Assembly: GCA_009746045.1 (NCBI GenBank)
Contig: RPFO01000253.1
Coordinates: 2,809,975 to 2,873,974, forward strand
Origin: Mesostigma viride
Lineage: Eukaryota; Streptophyta; Mesostigmatophyceae; Mesostigmatales; Mesostigmataceae
Direction of reading: 5' to 3'
Length of the DNA stretch: 64,000 nucleotides
Shown here: positions 17,870 to 30,194 of the stretch, piece after piece
Layout of the letters: each line of letters begins with the position of its first letter
How positions within the stretch are numbered: the stretch's first letter is position 1
Notes under the pieces: generated by a model
What the model was told of the DNA's origin: nothing
What the model saw: only the letters and a program-made list of their open reading frames with translations
Databases searched by the model: none
Program-made: the position numbers and the translations under genes

Positions 17870-18181
17870 TTCAGGGGTTGCATGGGAGACATCGGCCGCC
17901 TTTCTGGCTGCAATCATTGCCTCCTTCTTGGCAAGGAGCGCGGCCAGCGCCGCCTCTACCGAGGCCATGTCTTCATCTGCTCTTTGCGCAGGCAACATGG
18001 ATGATGGCACCGATGCTGTGGCGGTTGTTGAAGGGAGTGCTGTCGGGGGCAGGATTGTCGGCGCTGCCGGCGGTGGTGGTGCTGCTGCAGGCAGCTTTGC
18101 GAGCTTCGTGCACGGCTGCACTCTTGGATCGGCAGCGCTGCGTTTCTCTCGGCGTGAACCGGCCTTCACTACGCTTCCCAT
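17870..18181 (-). CDS. First exon of an unknown minus-strand gene in insertion B
   Basis: The exon starts at ATG 18181 and runs 104 codons in phase 0 to a good donor (CCTGAA|GTAAGT, minus strand). The protein begins MGSVVKAGSRREKRSAADPR, then a Pro/Ala-rich stretch, then MASVEAALAALLAKKEAMIA, a likely amphipathic/coiled-coil helix. The upstream basic segment could be a nuclear localisation signal. The next exon would lie left, past the minisatellite, and was not found. Function unknown; it may be part of the transposon gene or a captured fragment. Confidence 0.45.
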
Positions 18182-21100
18182 TTCAAATCGATGACCATTG
18201 AAGCCTAATTTGACTAAAAATGAGATTGCTGAAGGGCACTAACATTGTAAGGGTGACCAAGTGAGACCCTAGCACTACTATTATGAAGATACCAAAGACC
18301 AAGAAACCACGAAATTGGATATTATGAGCAACATGTTGAAAGAAGCAAAGCTCATAACTGCGTGTGCTACCAACTCCCTTGCTGCCCCCATGAGGAATTA
18401 TTAGCCCCCCTCCGCCTGTCCCATGATAAGGAATACATAACTAACTGACTGACAAGGAATACGCAACACAATCACAATGATTAGAAAGGAGCTATGGCGT
18501 TTCAGAGAAAAAATGATTTTCTTACAAAACCTTAAGCGTGCTGCTCTCAGTCAGTGTTCCAACAAAAAGTTCTGGTTCAAGATAACTTGTCCAGTGGTGT
18601 GACTCTTTGGAGGTTTTATCCCAAAGGACGAGCCTCAAAGTTGATCACACATGTCTCCTAGAGCCCAATGACTGAACTCCTAATAAAAATAGGCACAAGG
18701 ATTTTTCTCATATATATTAGACAGTGTCATTTTTACAATTTGCTAACAAGGTTAAAAGCGCTGATTGTCAACAAAAAGGAGCTGATGGAAAGTGCAGCAG
18801 AGATGGGGTCAATGGGGGAAAACCGGAGAAAGTCGCGGCAGACGGGATGTAAATAGCAGAAAGACAGTTTACGGCTTTCAACAACAAAGAAGCCTTATGA
18901 AAAAATGCAACGCATGTGTGTTTAAATGTAGGCGGAGCATGATTGCAAAAATGCCAAGTAATTGGAGTTAGAAACAGGAAGAACTGGATGCATTCTAGCA
19001 ATGCCACATACAGCACGTCGATAACAAAGTACAGACTCCAGGTATGCGATGGTACCCACTACTCACCACAAGTCTCGACCAGGAGCTAGCCTGCCATTCG
19101 CGGGTAGGCCGCAGGTGAGGCCAGCCCAACGGTATCAGTCACCCGCAGGTACACGCGCAATTGAAGAGGAAAACGGCAATTCGAAGGCACACATAAGATG
19201 CCGAGCGCAGAAAGCACCATGGTATTGAAAGCCTTCAGAGAATACATATTCAAAGCTCTCAAAGACATGGCCAGCTTTACCCGGCCGCCATGAAATGGCC
19301 TCATACACATGAGCACGGCATGCTAACCGCTGTAAAAGAAGCTGGCAGAATTTTGCTAACCTTAGCGGCTAAGGAGCTTGGCGGCAGGTTCCGGAGATCT
19401 TGCTTGCGCTGTGTTTCAGCGTAAAGAACGGCTTGATTCAGAACTGGATATGATGTGTCTCAGTCCCTCATTGCTACCTCCATGCTTAATTAAACTCGAC
19501 ATACATCCTAAGTGCACCTACATCATGATCCAAACTGCTACGCCGCAATTGCTAGAGAAATCACGTCGTTTCGTGGACCTGCAGCCCCGTTTGTTATTGC
19601 ACACTCTGTGGTTACATAAAACTAGGTGGCCCCTTCGCTCGAGCGTACCCTCAGCCCCTCACTGCCTTAGCCATTGCGTGCACCTAGTCGTTTGCCATCG
19701 GTTTCGGCGTAATATTTGAATTTTGCGCAAGGATCCTGACGGGTTGATTCCAGACTTGCGCATGTTGCGAAAGATTTTTGTCCATTCATTCCAGACTCCC
19801 AAGCTAGGGGCTGCTGTGGACTGTAGTCTGAACGGTACGGCTAACAGTTACGATTCCAGGCCAGCGGTCCCAACCAAGCGATACTAGAGAGTCATGTCAG
19901 TCGTCTTTTTACTAGTTTCGTCAGTCAGTTATTCCTAATGTATGGCAAAATGCAAACTTCTACTTGGGGCGAGATGTAGTAGCGGAGAAATCGGAAGGGG
20001 ACGTGGGCAGGGGGGGGGGCGGGAAGTACGACTGATGCCATCTACCGTACGTTATTATCGTCACAAAGCGAGTGACTGACGATAGTAAAGGCCTAAAGGG
20101 CCTCTAATGACGACAGTAATGACGATAGTATTGGGCACTAATGATTGATGACAGGAAGAGCGACGACACCAGACTTTGCGACGTTGATGGGACTTGGCGA
20201 ATTGCGAGCCCTAATTCCAGTGGTTGCGCGGGTGTTACGGTTGAAGTTGAAGTTAAGACGACGCGAAAAAAAAAAGACCTTAGAGTTGCACATCTATCCA
20301 CGCTGCACAGGTGGGAAAGGTGGAAGGGAGCTGCGATCGGCTCGCAGCCAAGGCGGGATTATGTGCCTTTTGATTTCCAGCAATGTCGCTTCTGTATGAA
20401 CGCACGTGGTGGTTGGAATAGGAGCATAGGCTCACTGATGACCGTCGTGATTTATGTAGCCATTAGGGCGTCGTCTCAAATGAATTCAGGAGCGAGCTCG
20501 GACAAGGCTACAAGCAGCCATCGGGGGAGAAACATAGGCATGGTCTAGAATAAAGCTTTAATCGATCTGTTCGCTCAGTGGTACGCACAGCACATTCGGA
20601 CATCCAGAAGCTGCCCACTCTTTACCAGTTGAGGTGAGCAAGGAATTCCTCGCCTGAAATACTAATAAGTTTGCATCGACTTTAACATGCATGCCGTACG
20701 CACGTGGCATTCTCACGTATCGCCCTAGGGCCAAGGCTGCTGTGGGCCGCTCGGTTTCATGCCAAGTTAGCCGTGCTTGCCATGAATGCTGCAGCAGTTT
20801 CACTATCTCATTCGTACAAGGTCAATAGACTATGCAAACGACATCTGATTTAGTTTTCATGAAGGGCATAACCTTGTTCAGATTGAGAGTTGCATGACAT
20901 GGGCTGCTCTTGCGCCACTTTCCTTGTCTTAACCAACTGATTCTCTGTTTATGCTTTCGGTCGTTATACATTCGTATGTGTGCATCTGTGTTGCCATTGT
21001 GGTGTCAATTTTGCGCGTGTACTTGTGATGCCTAATACCGTTGGGCTTGCACGCGGCCCCATCGCATGTGGCAGCGACAAGCTCTTGGTCGCCTGTCCAG

Positions 21101-21989
21101 CGCGGCGAATTCTTGATGGTGAGCAACGGTGATCATTCTTTATGTAGTGCTCATTCCTCAAATTATCAACGTGCTGTGCGCGTCAGCCACCATTGGCCTT
21201 GTTCTTCCAGCTTCCGTGCATGATTTTTTTGTAGCCCGCTGGTGATGCTCTCAGCTACAAATAGTTGGCATTATTCGTACCAATTCCTTCGCTGTCGGTA
21301 GAACCTTCTTTGCAATCCAGTAGCCTCGGCTGACATTCCTGGCATTGCTGGACTATGTCTCGCTTCCTTGCATGGGTAGCATCTTTGCATATTTATCCTT
21401 TTTGCTCAGATCACAGCTTTTTGTCATTCCCTCCCCCCCACACCCCACCCTGAACGACTCCTGCTAGTGTCAATTGCAGACGTAGAGCCTTCAGCCTCGT
21501 TAGAGTTCATCCTACCTGTAACGGGGCATATTGTTGGTTGATTGGCCTTGCTTTTTCTTGGCACTAATCACGCGTTTCTTTCTTATTGCCGTATTAACCA
21601 TACAGAGATTGCAATGAAGTAGATTGTGAGGCCTCTTGGGATGTTAGGGAACCTTTGCGACTCCAGGATTCCTGGGTGTGCAGTTCCCTACAACTTGTGA
21701 GGCATGTAGATACAATTTAGGTGAACATCCATGGCCAATTTTTTTCTCGAGCACCCCTGTCTCTCTCTTGGCCCAGTATCTCACCTTCTTTGTCCTAAAA
21801 CTAGGCCGGTACTCATAGATAGCCACGCAACTGCTGCGATCTCCCCCGCATCCTTACATACAAGTGAACTGAAGTCATGCAAAGTTGACAGTTGTTGGCG
21901 CGTCCAGCGCGTGGCTTCATCTCACTAACAAATTTTTGTGTGTACCGATGCGTGCTTTGCCGGATGATGTATTTTTGTCTTGCATGCAG

Positions 21990-22226
21990 GCAATATACCT
22001 AACACAGTCGGGCTGGGCACATCCGTCAGTCCAACACGGCGAGAGGCCACATGCGGATGCAGATTTTGTAGGCTCTGAGCCTTGGTCACATTGCCGTAGC
22101 ACTCGACAGTGTCCTGTGATTGTTTCTAGAGAGTCATCCAGATATTTCAGCAATGGTGGCTGGGACAGCCCTCGTAATGGTTTCAGTGATGATGAGGATG
22201 ATGACTTTGATGACGAGGACTGTTGA
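21990..22226 (+). CDS. Candidate last exon, acidic C-terminus (unknown gene)
   Basis: After the acceptor CTTGCATGCAG (ending 21989), 79 codons run in phase 0 to a stop. The end FSDDEDDDFDDEDC is strongly acidic, typical of a real C-terminal tail. Nothing upstream could be linked to it with confidence and no domain was recognised. The surrounding 18190-21989 holds no other supported feature. Confidence 0.3.
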   Translation, partial: AIYLTQSGWAHPSVQHGERPHADADFVGSEPWSHCRSTRQCPVIVSRESSRYFSNGGWDSPRNGFSDDEDDDFDDEDC

Positions 22227-23251
22227 GCCCCGTTGTGCTTGTCGGTCAACAGATTTTATATTGCATTTGTGAGATGATTGTGGGTGTCCATTTTGCACAC
22301 CACCCACAGCCATGCTTGAGTGCACCGTTCCTTGTGTGTGTATCAATACAGTTGGTGTTCGTATTTGATCAGTTGTGCCATTTCATCGGGTTGTTGCATG
22401 CCATCTGAACATGTTCACTCCCCGTTGCCATTTTATCATACCAGTGTTGTGAGCTCAGAGCAATGGATGCATGATGCAGTGTTGTGATTTAGTGTAGATA
22501 TTGACGATGCCACCTTTGATCAGCATGATGGATGCTTGGCCAGCGATGGGTCGGAGGTTGACACTTGATGACCGTGATGACGATTGCCCTGAATGTTCAA
22601 TATTGGTGTTTTTCTTAACATCCCAGTCGATATTTTTGCAATAAACCATGTCTCCCACGGCACATGACATTGTGGTGCATTTTATCATGCACCTAAGGGT
22701 GTTTCCAGCTTGTTTTGTCAGTTCCTTTCAGTACCCCCCTCTGGTTTTTCAAGTTGTCACCTGCGCTTAAGAACTTTCTCAGTGGCGAGTTCTTGGTGTC
22801 ATCCTTTGAAAGCTTGCCCCGTACCGCTGCACGTGTTGTCTCTCCTGGCATTGCCACCTTGCCGTGTCCCACCTTGGCCTTTTCCTTCTCCATCTCTGCT
22901 GCGGCATGCACGCACTTCCTTGCTGCGGATGTGCATTATGCGTGCTTTGTGATATATCACTTCCCCTGAGTGGTTGTGATTTATCACCTTATCACATTTT
23001 GTTTTTCTGTGGGTTTGTGACATTTTGTGACACTTTGACATTTTGTGATAATGACGTTATCACAAAATATGCTGGTTTTATCACGTTTGTCACGTTTTGT
23101 CACAATCATGACATGTCTCGATCACAATTTGTCACAGTTTTATCACATTTTGTCACATTTTGTCACGTTTTATCATTTTTTTATCACAAAATGTCACAAA
23201 AGTGACATTTTGTGATAAAAAAATATCACAAAATGTCACAAACCCCTTCCT

Positions 23252-25273
23252 AGTGTTACCCATCTTCTCTCCCAACCCAACCTTACCCCTCGGCAAGCGC
23301 GCTGGATGGAATTTTTAGCACAGTTTTCCCCTTTTAAACTTCAGTATGTCAAGGGTGTGGATAACATAGTACCAGATGCACTCTCTCGTCGTGCAGACTA
23401 TTCCTTCTTCGAGGACCTTGATGTTCTCAATATTACTCTAGTTCCTACTACTATGGGTGTAACCCCTTATGGTGAACTACCTGATGATGATTCCTATGCC
23501 TACCTCTTTCATACAGCTGTTCGCATGCCTGATCTCCTTTCTCATGTAGGACTCTCTCTCCCGTGTGAGGCCCTTCCTGTGGCCTCGGTGGGGGGGGAGG
23601 GGAAAAATAAAATTTCTATACCGCTTAGCCATATAGCGACTAGGTCAGGAAAGTCTTATGAAAACGTAGTCCCCCTAGGACCTCCCCTTCTCTTCGGCAA
23701 GGCGGTAGGAGATCTCTTTAAACCTGTTCTGGATACTTCTGTAGCGATGCCTACCTCTGATCTTGAACGCCTTATTAGTAGATTTACGGCCACTGAGCCG
23801 GAAGCATTAGCTGCCATTGCTGCACATCCCCAACAATTAGGCAAGCACCCTTGTAAATTTGTAGGTGGGTTTTTATATGTGCAGATAGCAGATTCTCCCC
23901 CTCAATGGCGCCTGTATGTCCCTCCTATCTGTCGCTCCTCCTTGCTCTTTGAGTTGCATGACTTAGCTGCTCACCAGGGTGGTAAACGGGTACGGGACCT
24001 AGTAGCCCGCTCTTATTACTGGCCTTCCCTCTATAAGGATGTGGATGAGTATGTTAGAACTTGTCAATCTTGCCAGGAAATGAAACCCAATAATGTAGGA
24101 CAGATAGCAGAACCTAGGACCTTGCCTGACCCTATCATGCCTTGGGATTCTATCATGATGGATTTTGTAGGACCTTTTAGAAAGAATGATAGGGGCAATG
24201 CCCAAATCCTTGTGTTCATAGATCGTTTTACTCGTATGTGCCATCTTGTGCCGTGTCCTTTAGAACTCACCGCACGTGATTGCGCACGCCTATACCTCAA
24301 TAATGTATATAGATATCATGGATTGAGTAGGCAGTTTATTAGTGATAAGGATAAATTATTTACCTCAGATTTTTGGCAGCAGTTTTTCGCTGCCATCGGT
24401 ACCAAGGTTACCTACGGTACTGCCTACCACTCCTCCTCCTCTCATTTAGTAGAGCGTCTTAATAGAGTAGTAGAAGAAGCGCTTAGGCACTATGTTAATG
24501 GCTCGGGTAGTGATTGGGAGGATTATTTATGTTTGGTAGAGTTCTCCCTCAACAATTGTCCCCAAGCTGCGCATGGATATACGCCCTTCTTCTTAGATAC
24601 TGGGAGACAGCCCCTTACCCCTACCTCTCTCTTAGCTAGTCCTCTACGGGACAAGGATGATGTGTCCCGAGATACTGTAGAAGGTGTACAGTCCTTACTA
24701 GATAGAATGAAAACTGCTCATGACCACGCGATCTCAGGGTATCAAAAAGCTCAGGCTAAGTACCTTGCTAGGTTGCGTGCCTCCTTAGATAGACGAGCAC
24801 CTGAGATAGAAGTAGGAGATCTAGTATTAGTAGAAGGCCCCCGTGTTGGCCGTTTTGCTCATAAGTTTGAAGCAGAACTGAAGGTCAAACTTAGGCCTGC
24901 CTTCTTAGGACCCTTCCATGTGTTGTCTAGGGTAGGAAATTTCTTGTATAAAGTCGATATCCCTACCTCTTGGCAAACGCATTCAAACACCTTCCATAGG
25001 AGCCAGCTTAAACTGTACCACCCTAGTACGTTCGCTGGCAGGGAGTTAGCGCCTGCCCCTTTAGAGCATAATCCTGACACTGGGGAAGTAGAAGACGAAG
25101 TAGAAAGCATCGTGGCCCATCGAGATATCAAAAAGGGCCGCGGTACCCAGCGTCAGTATAAAGTGAAGTGGATGTATGCTCGTAGTGAAGTAGATAAGGT
25201 TTGGTATACGGAGAGTGAGCTAGATGGGTGTAGTCGCCTGCTGCAGGAATATAAAACCCTGCACAAGCTCTAG
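23252..25273 (+). CDS. pol: Pol part 3: end of RNase H, integrase, chromodomain
   Basis: The frame begins at the insertion B border with SQPNLTPRQARWMEFL and VKGVDNIVPDALSRR, the RNase H/integrase link of Ty3 elements. The integrase zinc-binding domain is HDLAAHQGGKRVRDL, then YVRTCQSCQ (H-x4-H and C-x2-C). The catalytic core has D in IMMDFVGPF (about 24158), D in FISDKDKLFTSDFW (about 24340) and E in HLVERLNRVVEE (about 24450), completing the D,D,E triad. The C-terminus (about 25085-25265) reads VESIVAHRDIKKGRGTQRQY, then KVKWMYARSEVDKVWYTESE, a chromodomain-like module that in chromoviruses guides integration to chromatin. It stops at 25273. ORF3 follows in another frame. Confidence 0.93.
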   Translation, partial: SVTHLLSQPNLTPRQARWMEFLAQFSPFKLQYVKGVDNIVPDALSRRADYSFFEDLDVLNITLVPTTMGVTPYGELPDDDSYAYLFHTAVRMPDLLSHVGLSLPCEALPVASVGGEGKNKISIPLSHIATRSGKSYENVVPLGPPLLFGKAVGDLFKPVLDTSVAMPTSDLERLISRFTATEPEALAAIAAHPQQLGKHPCKFVGGFLYVQIADSPPQWRLYVPPICRSSLLFELHDLAAHQGGKRVRDLVARSYYWPSLYKDVDEYVRTCQSCQEMKPNNVGQIAEPRTLPDPIMPWDSIMMDFVGPFRKNDRGNAQILVFIDRFTRMCHLVPCPLELTARDCARLYLNNVYRYHGLSRQFISDKDKLFTSDFWQQFFAAIGTKVTYGTAYHSSSSHLVERLNRVVEEALRHYVNGSGSDWEDYLCLVEFSLNNCPQAAHGYTPFFLDTGRQPLTPTSLLASPLRDKDDVSRDTVEGVQSLLDRMKTAHDHAISGYQKAQAKYLARLRASLDRRAPEIEVGDLVLVEGPRVGRFAHKFEAELKVKLRPAFLGPFHVLSRVGNFLYKVDIPTSWQTHSNTFHRSQLKLYHPSTFAGRELAPAPLEHNPDTGEVEDEVESIVAHRDIKKGRGTQRQYKVKWMYARSEVDKVWYTESELDGCSRLLQEYKTLHKL

Positions 25274-25349
25274 TCGTAGGCCTTCTCCTCTCTTATGTTA
25301 TGTCTGCTGTCGACGGGTGGTTGGTTGTCCCCTCCCCTCCGCAGCCGTC

Positions 25350-26792
25350 ATGACAGAGCCTACCCCTCCGGCTGAGAGCCCGCTGCCGTCCCTGCCCCTA
25401 CCGGACCCTGAGCTGTATTTCGAGGCCCTTCCGGGCCGTTGGGTGTCGCGATCATGTTACCGGGGTGGCGTTGTGCAGCCGGCCCTTCAGGCCCAACATG
25501 CGAGCTTAGTCAGGGCGGCCCTCTTCGGGGTCACGTGGTATGGTCCTTCCCCTAATGAGCCGCACCAGCTTGTCCTGCACGGGTTCGACGATGCCGGACA
25601 CTGTTTGTTGGGGTGTGGTTCTCGCTGTCCCGCCTTGGAACAGATAGATGCGGTTCTCCGGTGTTGCCGTGTGTTCTCCTACCTCTCTACCCCTGTGGGC
25701 CGTACCTGCCTACGGGAGGTGTTTCCTTGGCTTCCGGCTGAGGGTGATGCTGAGGTAGACGAGAACCCCTGCGACCTTTTACGGGCCGTAGAATTCATGG
25801 AGATAGCTGATCAGGCGGCGGGACTAGCGGTTGATGGTCCTGCCCCTTCGGGCGCCCCAGCCGAGGTACATTATACTCCAGATTATTCTGCCTCGAGCGC
25901 TGCGTCCGCCTCCTCGGTGTCTGTTCCTCCCTCTCCGGTCCCGTCGTCCCCTCGGTCGACCCGGGGTGTTGCAGTGGAGCCTACCCCTTCGGGTTTGCCC
26001 GATCCTCTTTCGGCGACGGTCTCGGCTATGCAGGCTCAGATCCAGTCCCTGACCACAGCGTTTGGGGCCTTCCTGGCGGCCCAGGCGCAGGTCCCGGCTA
26101 CGCCAGCTGGATCCGCGCCTCCTACCCCTTCTGTTGCCCCGGCGACTACGGCTTTGCCCGCGCCCCCGCTGGCGCCCGCGGTCGCTGTGGTTCCGGCGGC
26201 TGCTGCGACTCCTGCTGCCTCCGCGTCTGTGACCGCTGTACCTGCGCCTACGCGCGAGTCCCCTGCCCCTGTGACCGCGCCCGCTGTCGCTGCTTCCGAG
26301 CCTCCACCAGCTCAGTCGCAGCCGTCGCGGGGCTTCTTTGGCGACACTAGCGGACTGCCCAGGCTTTGGGAGGGTGGTCCCCCGCAGAGGATCCCGGTTC
26401 CTGACTGGAGCCTGGATGGTAGTCAATCTTATGCAGGACTGCCTGTCCCTACGGGCCCCATTTTTAACATGTGGCCTGAGGGTGCACCGGCCACCGAGAC
26501 CGGCGCGCCAGCTTCGGCGGCGGGTCCGTCACGGCCCCCTCTGGCTTCGGGTCCGGCGCGGCCTTCTGCTGTATCAGTGTCACCTGCGTCGGTGTCGGCT
26601 CCTGCCCCTGCTTCGGCCCCTGCCCCTTCGGCCTCTCTGTCCTTGGCCGCGGTTGTTCGGTCCACCGGCCAGGATCCTCGCGCTACCCGCGCTTCCGACT
26701 CCCTCCGGGAGTTGTCCCAGGGTGATCGGGACAGGGCTCCTTCTGTGGTGCATGCGACGCCGGAGTCGCGCGACACGCCCGTGCCTGGATGT
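25350..26792 (+). CDS. ORF3 part 1: unknown retroelement protein, Pro/Ala/Ser-rich
   Basis: It starts at ATG 25350, 76 bases after pol; the same frame is open back to 25224, overlapping pol. The first 165 residues look globular: PELYFEALPGRWVSRSCYR, VTWYGPSPNEPHQLVLHGFD, CRVFSYLSTPVGRTCLREV. A long Pro/Ala/Ser/Thr-rich region follows. Codon choice (CCT, TCC, GCC) resembles gag and pol. Insertion C cuts it near 26790. No fusion-protein features, signal peptide or transmembrane segment are visible, so it is not an obvious env. Position after pol suggests an accessory or structural role; nothing more can be said. Confidence 0.75.
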
Positions 26793-29700
26793 GGCACATC
26801 ACCTAAAAACGGCCTTTTTTGTTACATGGGGTCATATCTCCCACACATTTAGTCAGATCGGGGTGCCTTTCTGGACTTAAGGTCCCCCTAGGACCCTGTT
26901 CACATCACATAAATTGGGGGGCCAACTGACCTATTTTTAGCATCAAACCGTGACGTGGAAAAGTGCAAAAAACGATGTTTTCCAGGCATAAGGAGGCATA
27001 GCAGCCACACACAAGTAGTAAATGTAGTCCAATTCAGCTGGAAATGGTCATGCTTATTAATTTATATCCAAAGACAAAAACCGCCCTTAAGTATGCAATG
27101 TAGGACCAAACTATGTGCTATAATTCTGGCATACATGAGCCAAAACACCGTTTTAGTGCATTATTTTCAAACTTATGAAGCCCCTGCCAGCACATATGCG
27201 GCCCAATCATGCCAGAATTCGTCACATTAATAGCACAATACTTGAATTTACACTAGAACACAAGTTGGACATATTAGGACCACTGCCGGCCCACTAAAAG
27301 TGACGGATGCAAGCAGAAATAGAGCGATTTTTGCAAAAATACTCCATATTCTGCGCCATTGTCTTGGAAAACTTTGCATTCTTCACTCAATTATCGTCAT
27401 GGCTGTCATGGGATTCATATACATGCCACTGGGGCTGGATACATTAGCCAACACAGACTAAAAAAGCGATCATCAAGGGATAAAATCACCATCAATCACA
27501 GTAGATGCTGGCATTCGGAACAAGCACCATAGTGCCTACAAGCCTCAAGAAGGGGAGCTTGGCTGACCAGTCGTGCCTGTCGGCTGACCAGTCTCTTTTC
27601 TAAACGGGCCCCGCTCGGCAGCACACACAATCTCCTTTGCAGTACTTGGCCCACTCTGCTGGGCACCCCTGCTGTGCGTGTCTTATAGCAGCTAATCCAA
27701 ATATATATCTGCCAGGTGCCTCTCTGCTACATGGAAATACAAAGCGCAATCAAGGACAGCAGTGGCTTGGGCTGCTATTCAATTGAGCTCAGCACCTAGC
27801 TGCTGTACAACATAATTCTGCATCAGTGCCTGTCCTAATTGCGCCCCCCCGCCCCCTTGCCATCATCGTCATGCTCATCATAGTCTTTGGAACGTGCACT
27901 GAACTCCAACCCTTGGACAGTCCATAGGTCATTAAGAATCTGTGCATGTAATGCTAGCTCTTCTCAGTTGAACTCATCTACCACCCTCTCATGGTCGTGT
28001 CATCTCTCATGTAATCCACCTAGGTTTATCGTGGCCACTGATCTTTCAGCCCCTCCTGACATCAAAATCTGGGCAAACACACTGTTGACATCGCCCTTCC
28101 GTTTTAGCCTGCATGGCTCCTCATGTTTACCCTTATCTCATCCCTCAACACACCTATAACTGTCTATTCATCCCCCTTGCATAGGCGGTGCATAACTGCG
28201 GCATGATGGGGGCTTGCCAAAAATAGGTGTAAAATGCATGGGATGGCACGGGGAGGCTCACACTCATCGGTTTACAATCACACTCATGTGCTAACAGTGT
28301 CCCTCTCTGCTTTTGACACTGCATGCACATGCATTTCCTACCGGCTATATCAAGCCTTTAGTGTGGTTTGGTGCATCAAGAGAAATGGCAGGTCAGCTGA
28401 GTGCATCAGACCACATTTGTGTTAAGTGTACGCTTGCAACGCTGTTTGCCCACCGCATGGAGCTCCCCTTTCGGACAGTGGCGCAAGTAGCACTTACACC
28501 TTACTCCCAGCCGCTCACCCTGCCCATGCTAGCAACAAGAACAAATGCATGGTCCCCATCCCAACGTAAGGTGCATCACATGGATGGCCCTGCCATCACC
28601 TAGCAGTGTGCCACCCCTCTCCACCTCAACCTACTCTGAAATGCCAGGGCCCCAACAAACCTTTCAAGACATGGCACTCCTCAAAGAAGGCAACCCCTCA
28701 AAGAAGGCGAGGCAGTTTAGGTCTAGGGGGGCTTTGGGTAAGTTAAAAGATGATAGAGTTCACTAACACAGGCCACGGCAACGACAACCTGCCTCACCCG
28801 CTGCATCCATACATCACAAGCCATAAACTGCACAGCCTCGCATGATTGCCTAAGGGTCACGTGATCCAAGGTGCCCTTCAGGCTCACCCCAGCACACCGG
28901 CCCATCCTCACCACCCCACTGGTCATAGTCATCTACAGTGGCATCAAACTCCTCTAGGACAGAGTGCAGTAAAGGCAACATAGACGTCCTGACACAATTG
29001 AATAAGAACGTGGCTGCTACCTACTGCCCTTAATAAAAAATGTCCATGGCTTGCACAAATACGCATTCAATTCTTCAAGCAAGCATGCTAACACCTTCAC
29101 AGCACATCCCAAGGTTTATATCCATCGAGCTTTGTCAACAAGCATGACTTCCTGATGCAAACTTAGCTGTCAAGCTAGGAGGAGGAAAGCTAGGTAAAGA
29201 GGTGAGATAGACCCCCCCACAGCACCTTCCTGCACCAAAACCATGACAATATCATCCAGAGCTTGCTAAATACGTACAGCTAGCCGGTAGCGGGCGACCT
29301 TGCAGTCCAGGTTCAGCGCGAACATCTCGTGTCAGCACCCGGCGGAGATGGCGGACGCGAACCCACAATGCTATAAAAGCGAGTCATAAGACTATTTCGG
29401 GGAGCGGTGAACGGCTTGGAACACCGAAGGTATGCCGCGACAAAAGCCTGAAGTTTTTCTCGGAAATACACGCCTGGATGTGGATTAGGGCACCGTTGTC
29501 GTGCTTGTGCTTGCGTTGCGAGCAGGCAACCAGTGTTTCTTGCAGTGTCGAGCAGTAACAGATGGTGGCGCGAGAGCAATATGTGACTTTTAAATCATGG
29601 CTACACAGCTTACACCTCCGCAGGCATGTTGGAACAAGCCCCGCCATGCCGTGAGCCGAAAAAAAGGAAGAAACGCATCAAGCAAGGACGGTCGTAAACG

Positions 29701-30194
29701 TCACTGAAAACAGCAAAATCTGACCTGCCGGCAGGTAATGCGACAGCCTGGAAAATGTGATTCGTTTCTCGAAAAACTGATTAGCGCTCGTGAAAGTAGA
29801 CTTGAAGCCCATTCGGATTCCACCTTTTGGGAATTGTGAGCTTCCAACAAAAAAGTTTCCCCCACAATTAATAAACATGCATTTTCGCTGCCAATTCCAG
29901 ATCTGGCCGACACAAAAAATCAGCGTCTCAGTTTGCGAATTATTTTGACGCATTAACATACGCGAATAATATCTACCATGCATCATCGCAAAGCAGGAGA
30001 GTTTACGCGTCGTTTGCATCCATCGCAGCGACTTAACATGCATAATTGACTTTTGACTGATATTCCGGCGGACATAGGGTCGACAGCCATGCGAGGTGGA
30101 ATTTTTCTGGTCCCGTCGTCCTCAACGCGACGCGTTCGCGCCAAAATTCCCAGGATCTCATGTAACCGGACGGACCGATTTTAGGTGATGTGGT
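26793..30194. mobile_element. Nested insertion C: inverted-repeat DNA element, about 3.4 kb
   Basis: Left end GGCACATCACCTAAAAACGG (26793) is matched by the reverse complement of the right end, ACCACATCACCTAAAATCGG (ending 30194), with three mismatches in 20. ATGT flanks both sides (26789-26792 and 30195-30198) and may be the target duplication, but this is short and uncertain. ORF3 is open on both sides, supporting insertion. The interior has no recognisable transposase, tandem array or exon; short ORFs there are unconvincing. Probably non-autonomous. Confidence 0.7.

Larger units (their letters stand above)
15722..23250. mobile_element. Nested insertion B: TA-flanked DNA transposon, about 7.5 kb
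   Basis: The ends form an inverted terminal repeat of about 31 bp. The left begins GGAAGGGGGGTGTGACATTT (15722) and the right end is the reverse complement of GGAAGGGGTTTGTGACATTT (ending 23250), differing at two bases. TA is present on both sides (15720-15721 and 23251-23252), as in Tc1/mariner-type elements. Both subterminal zones (15722-15960 and 22980-23250) are packed with TGTGACA, TTTTGTGA and their complements. Contents are a 45-bp tandem repeat, a 1-kb minisatellite and two exon-like pieces; no DDE transposase was recognised. It interrupts the retroelement RNase H. Confidence 0.8.

Noticed and set aside
22693-22911. Lys-rich minus-strand ORF as a gene of insertion B
   Set aside because: Short, no splice sites or domain seen, and overlapping ORFs on the other strand are equally open.
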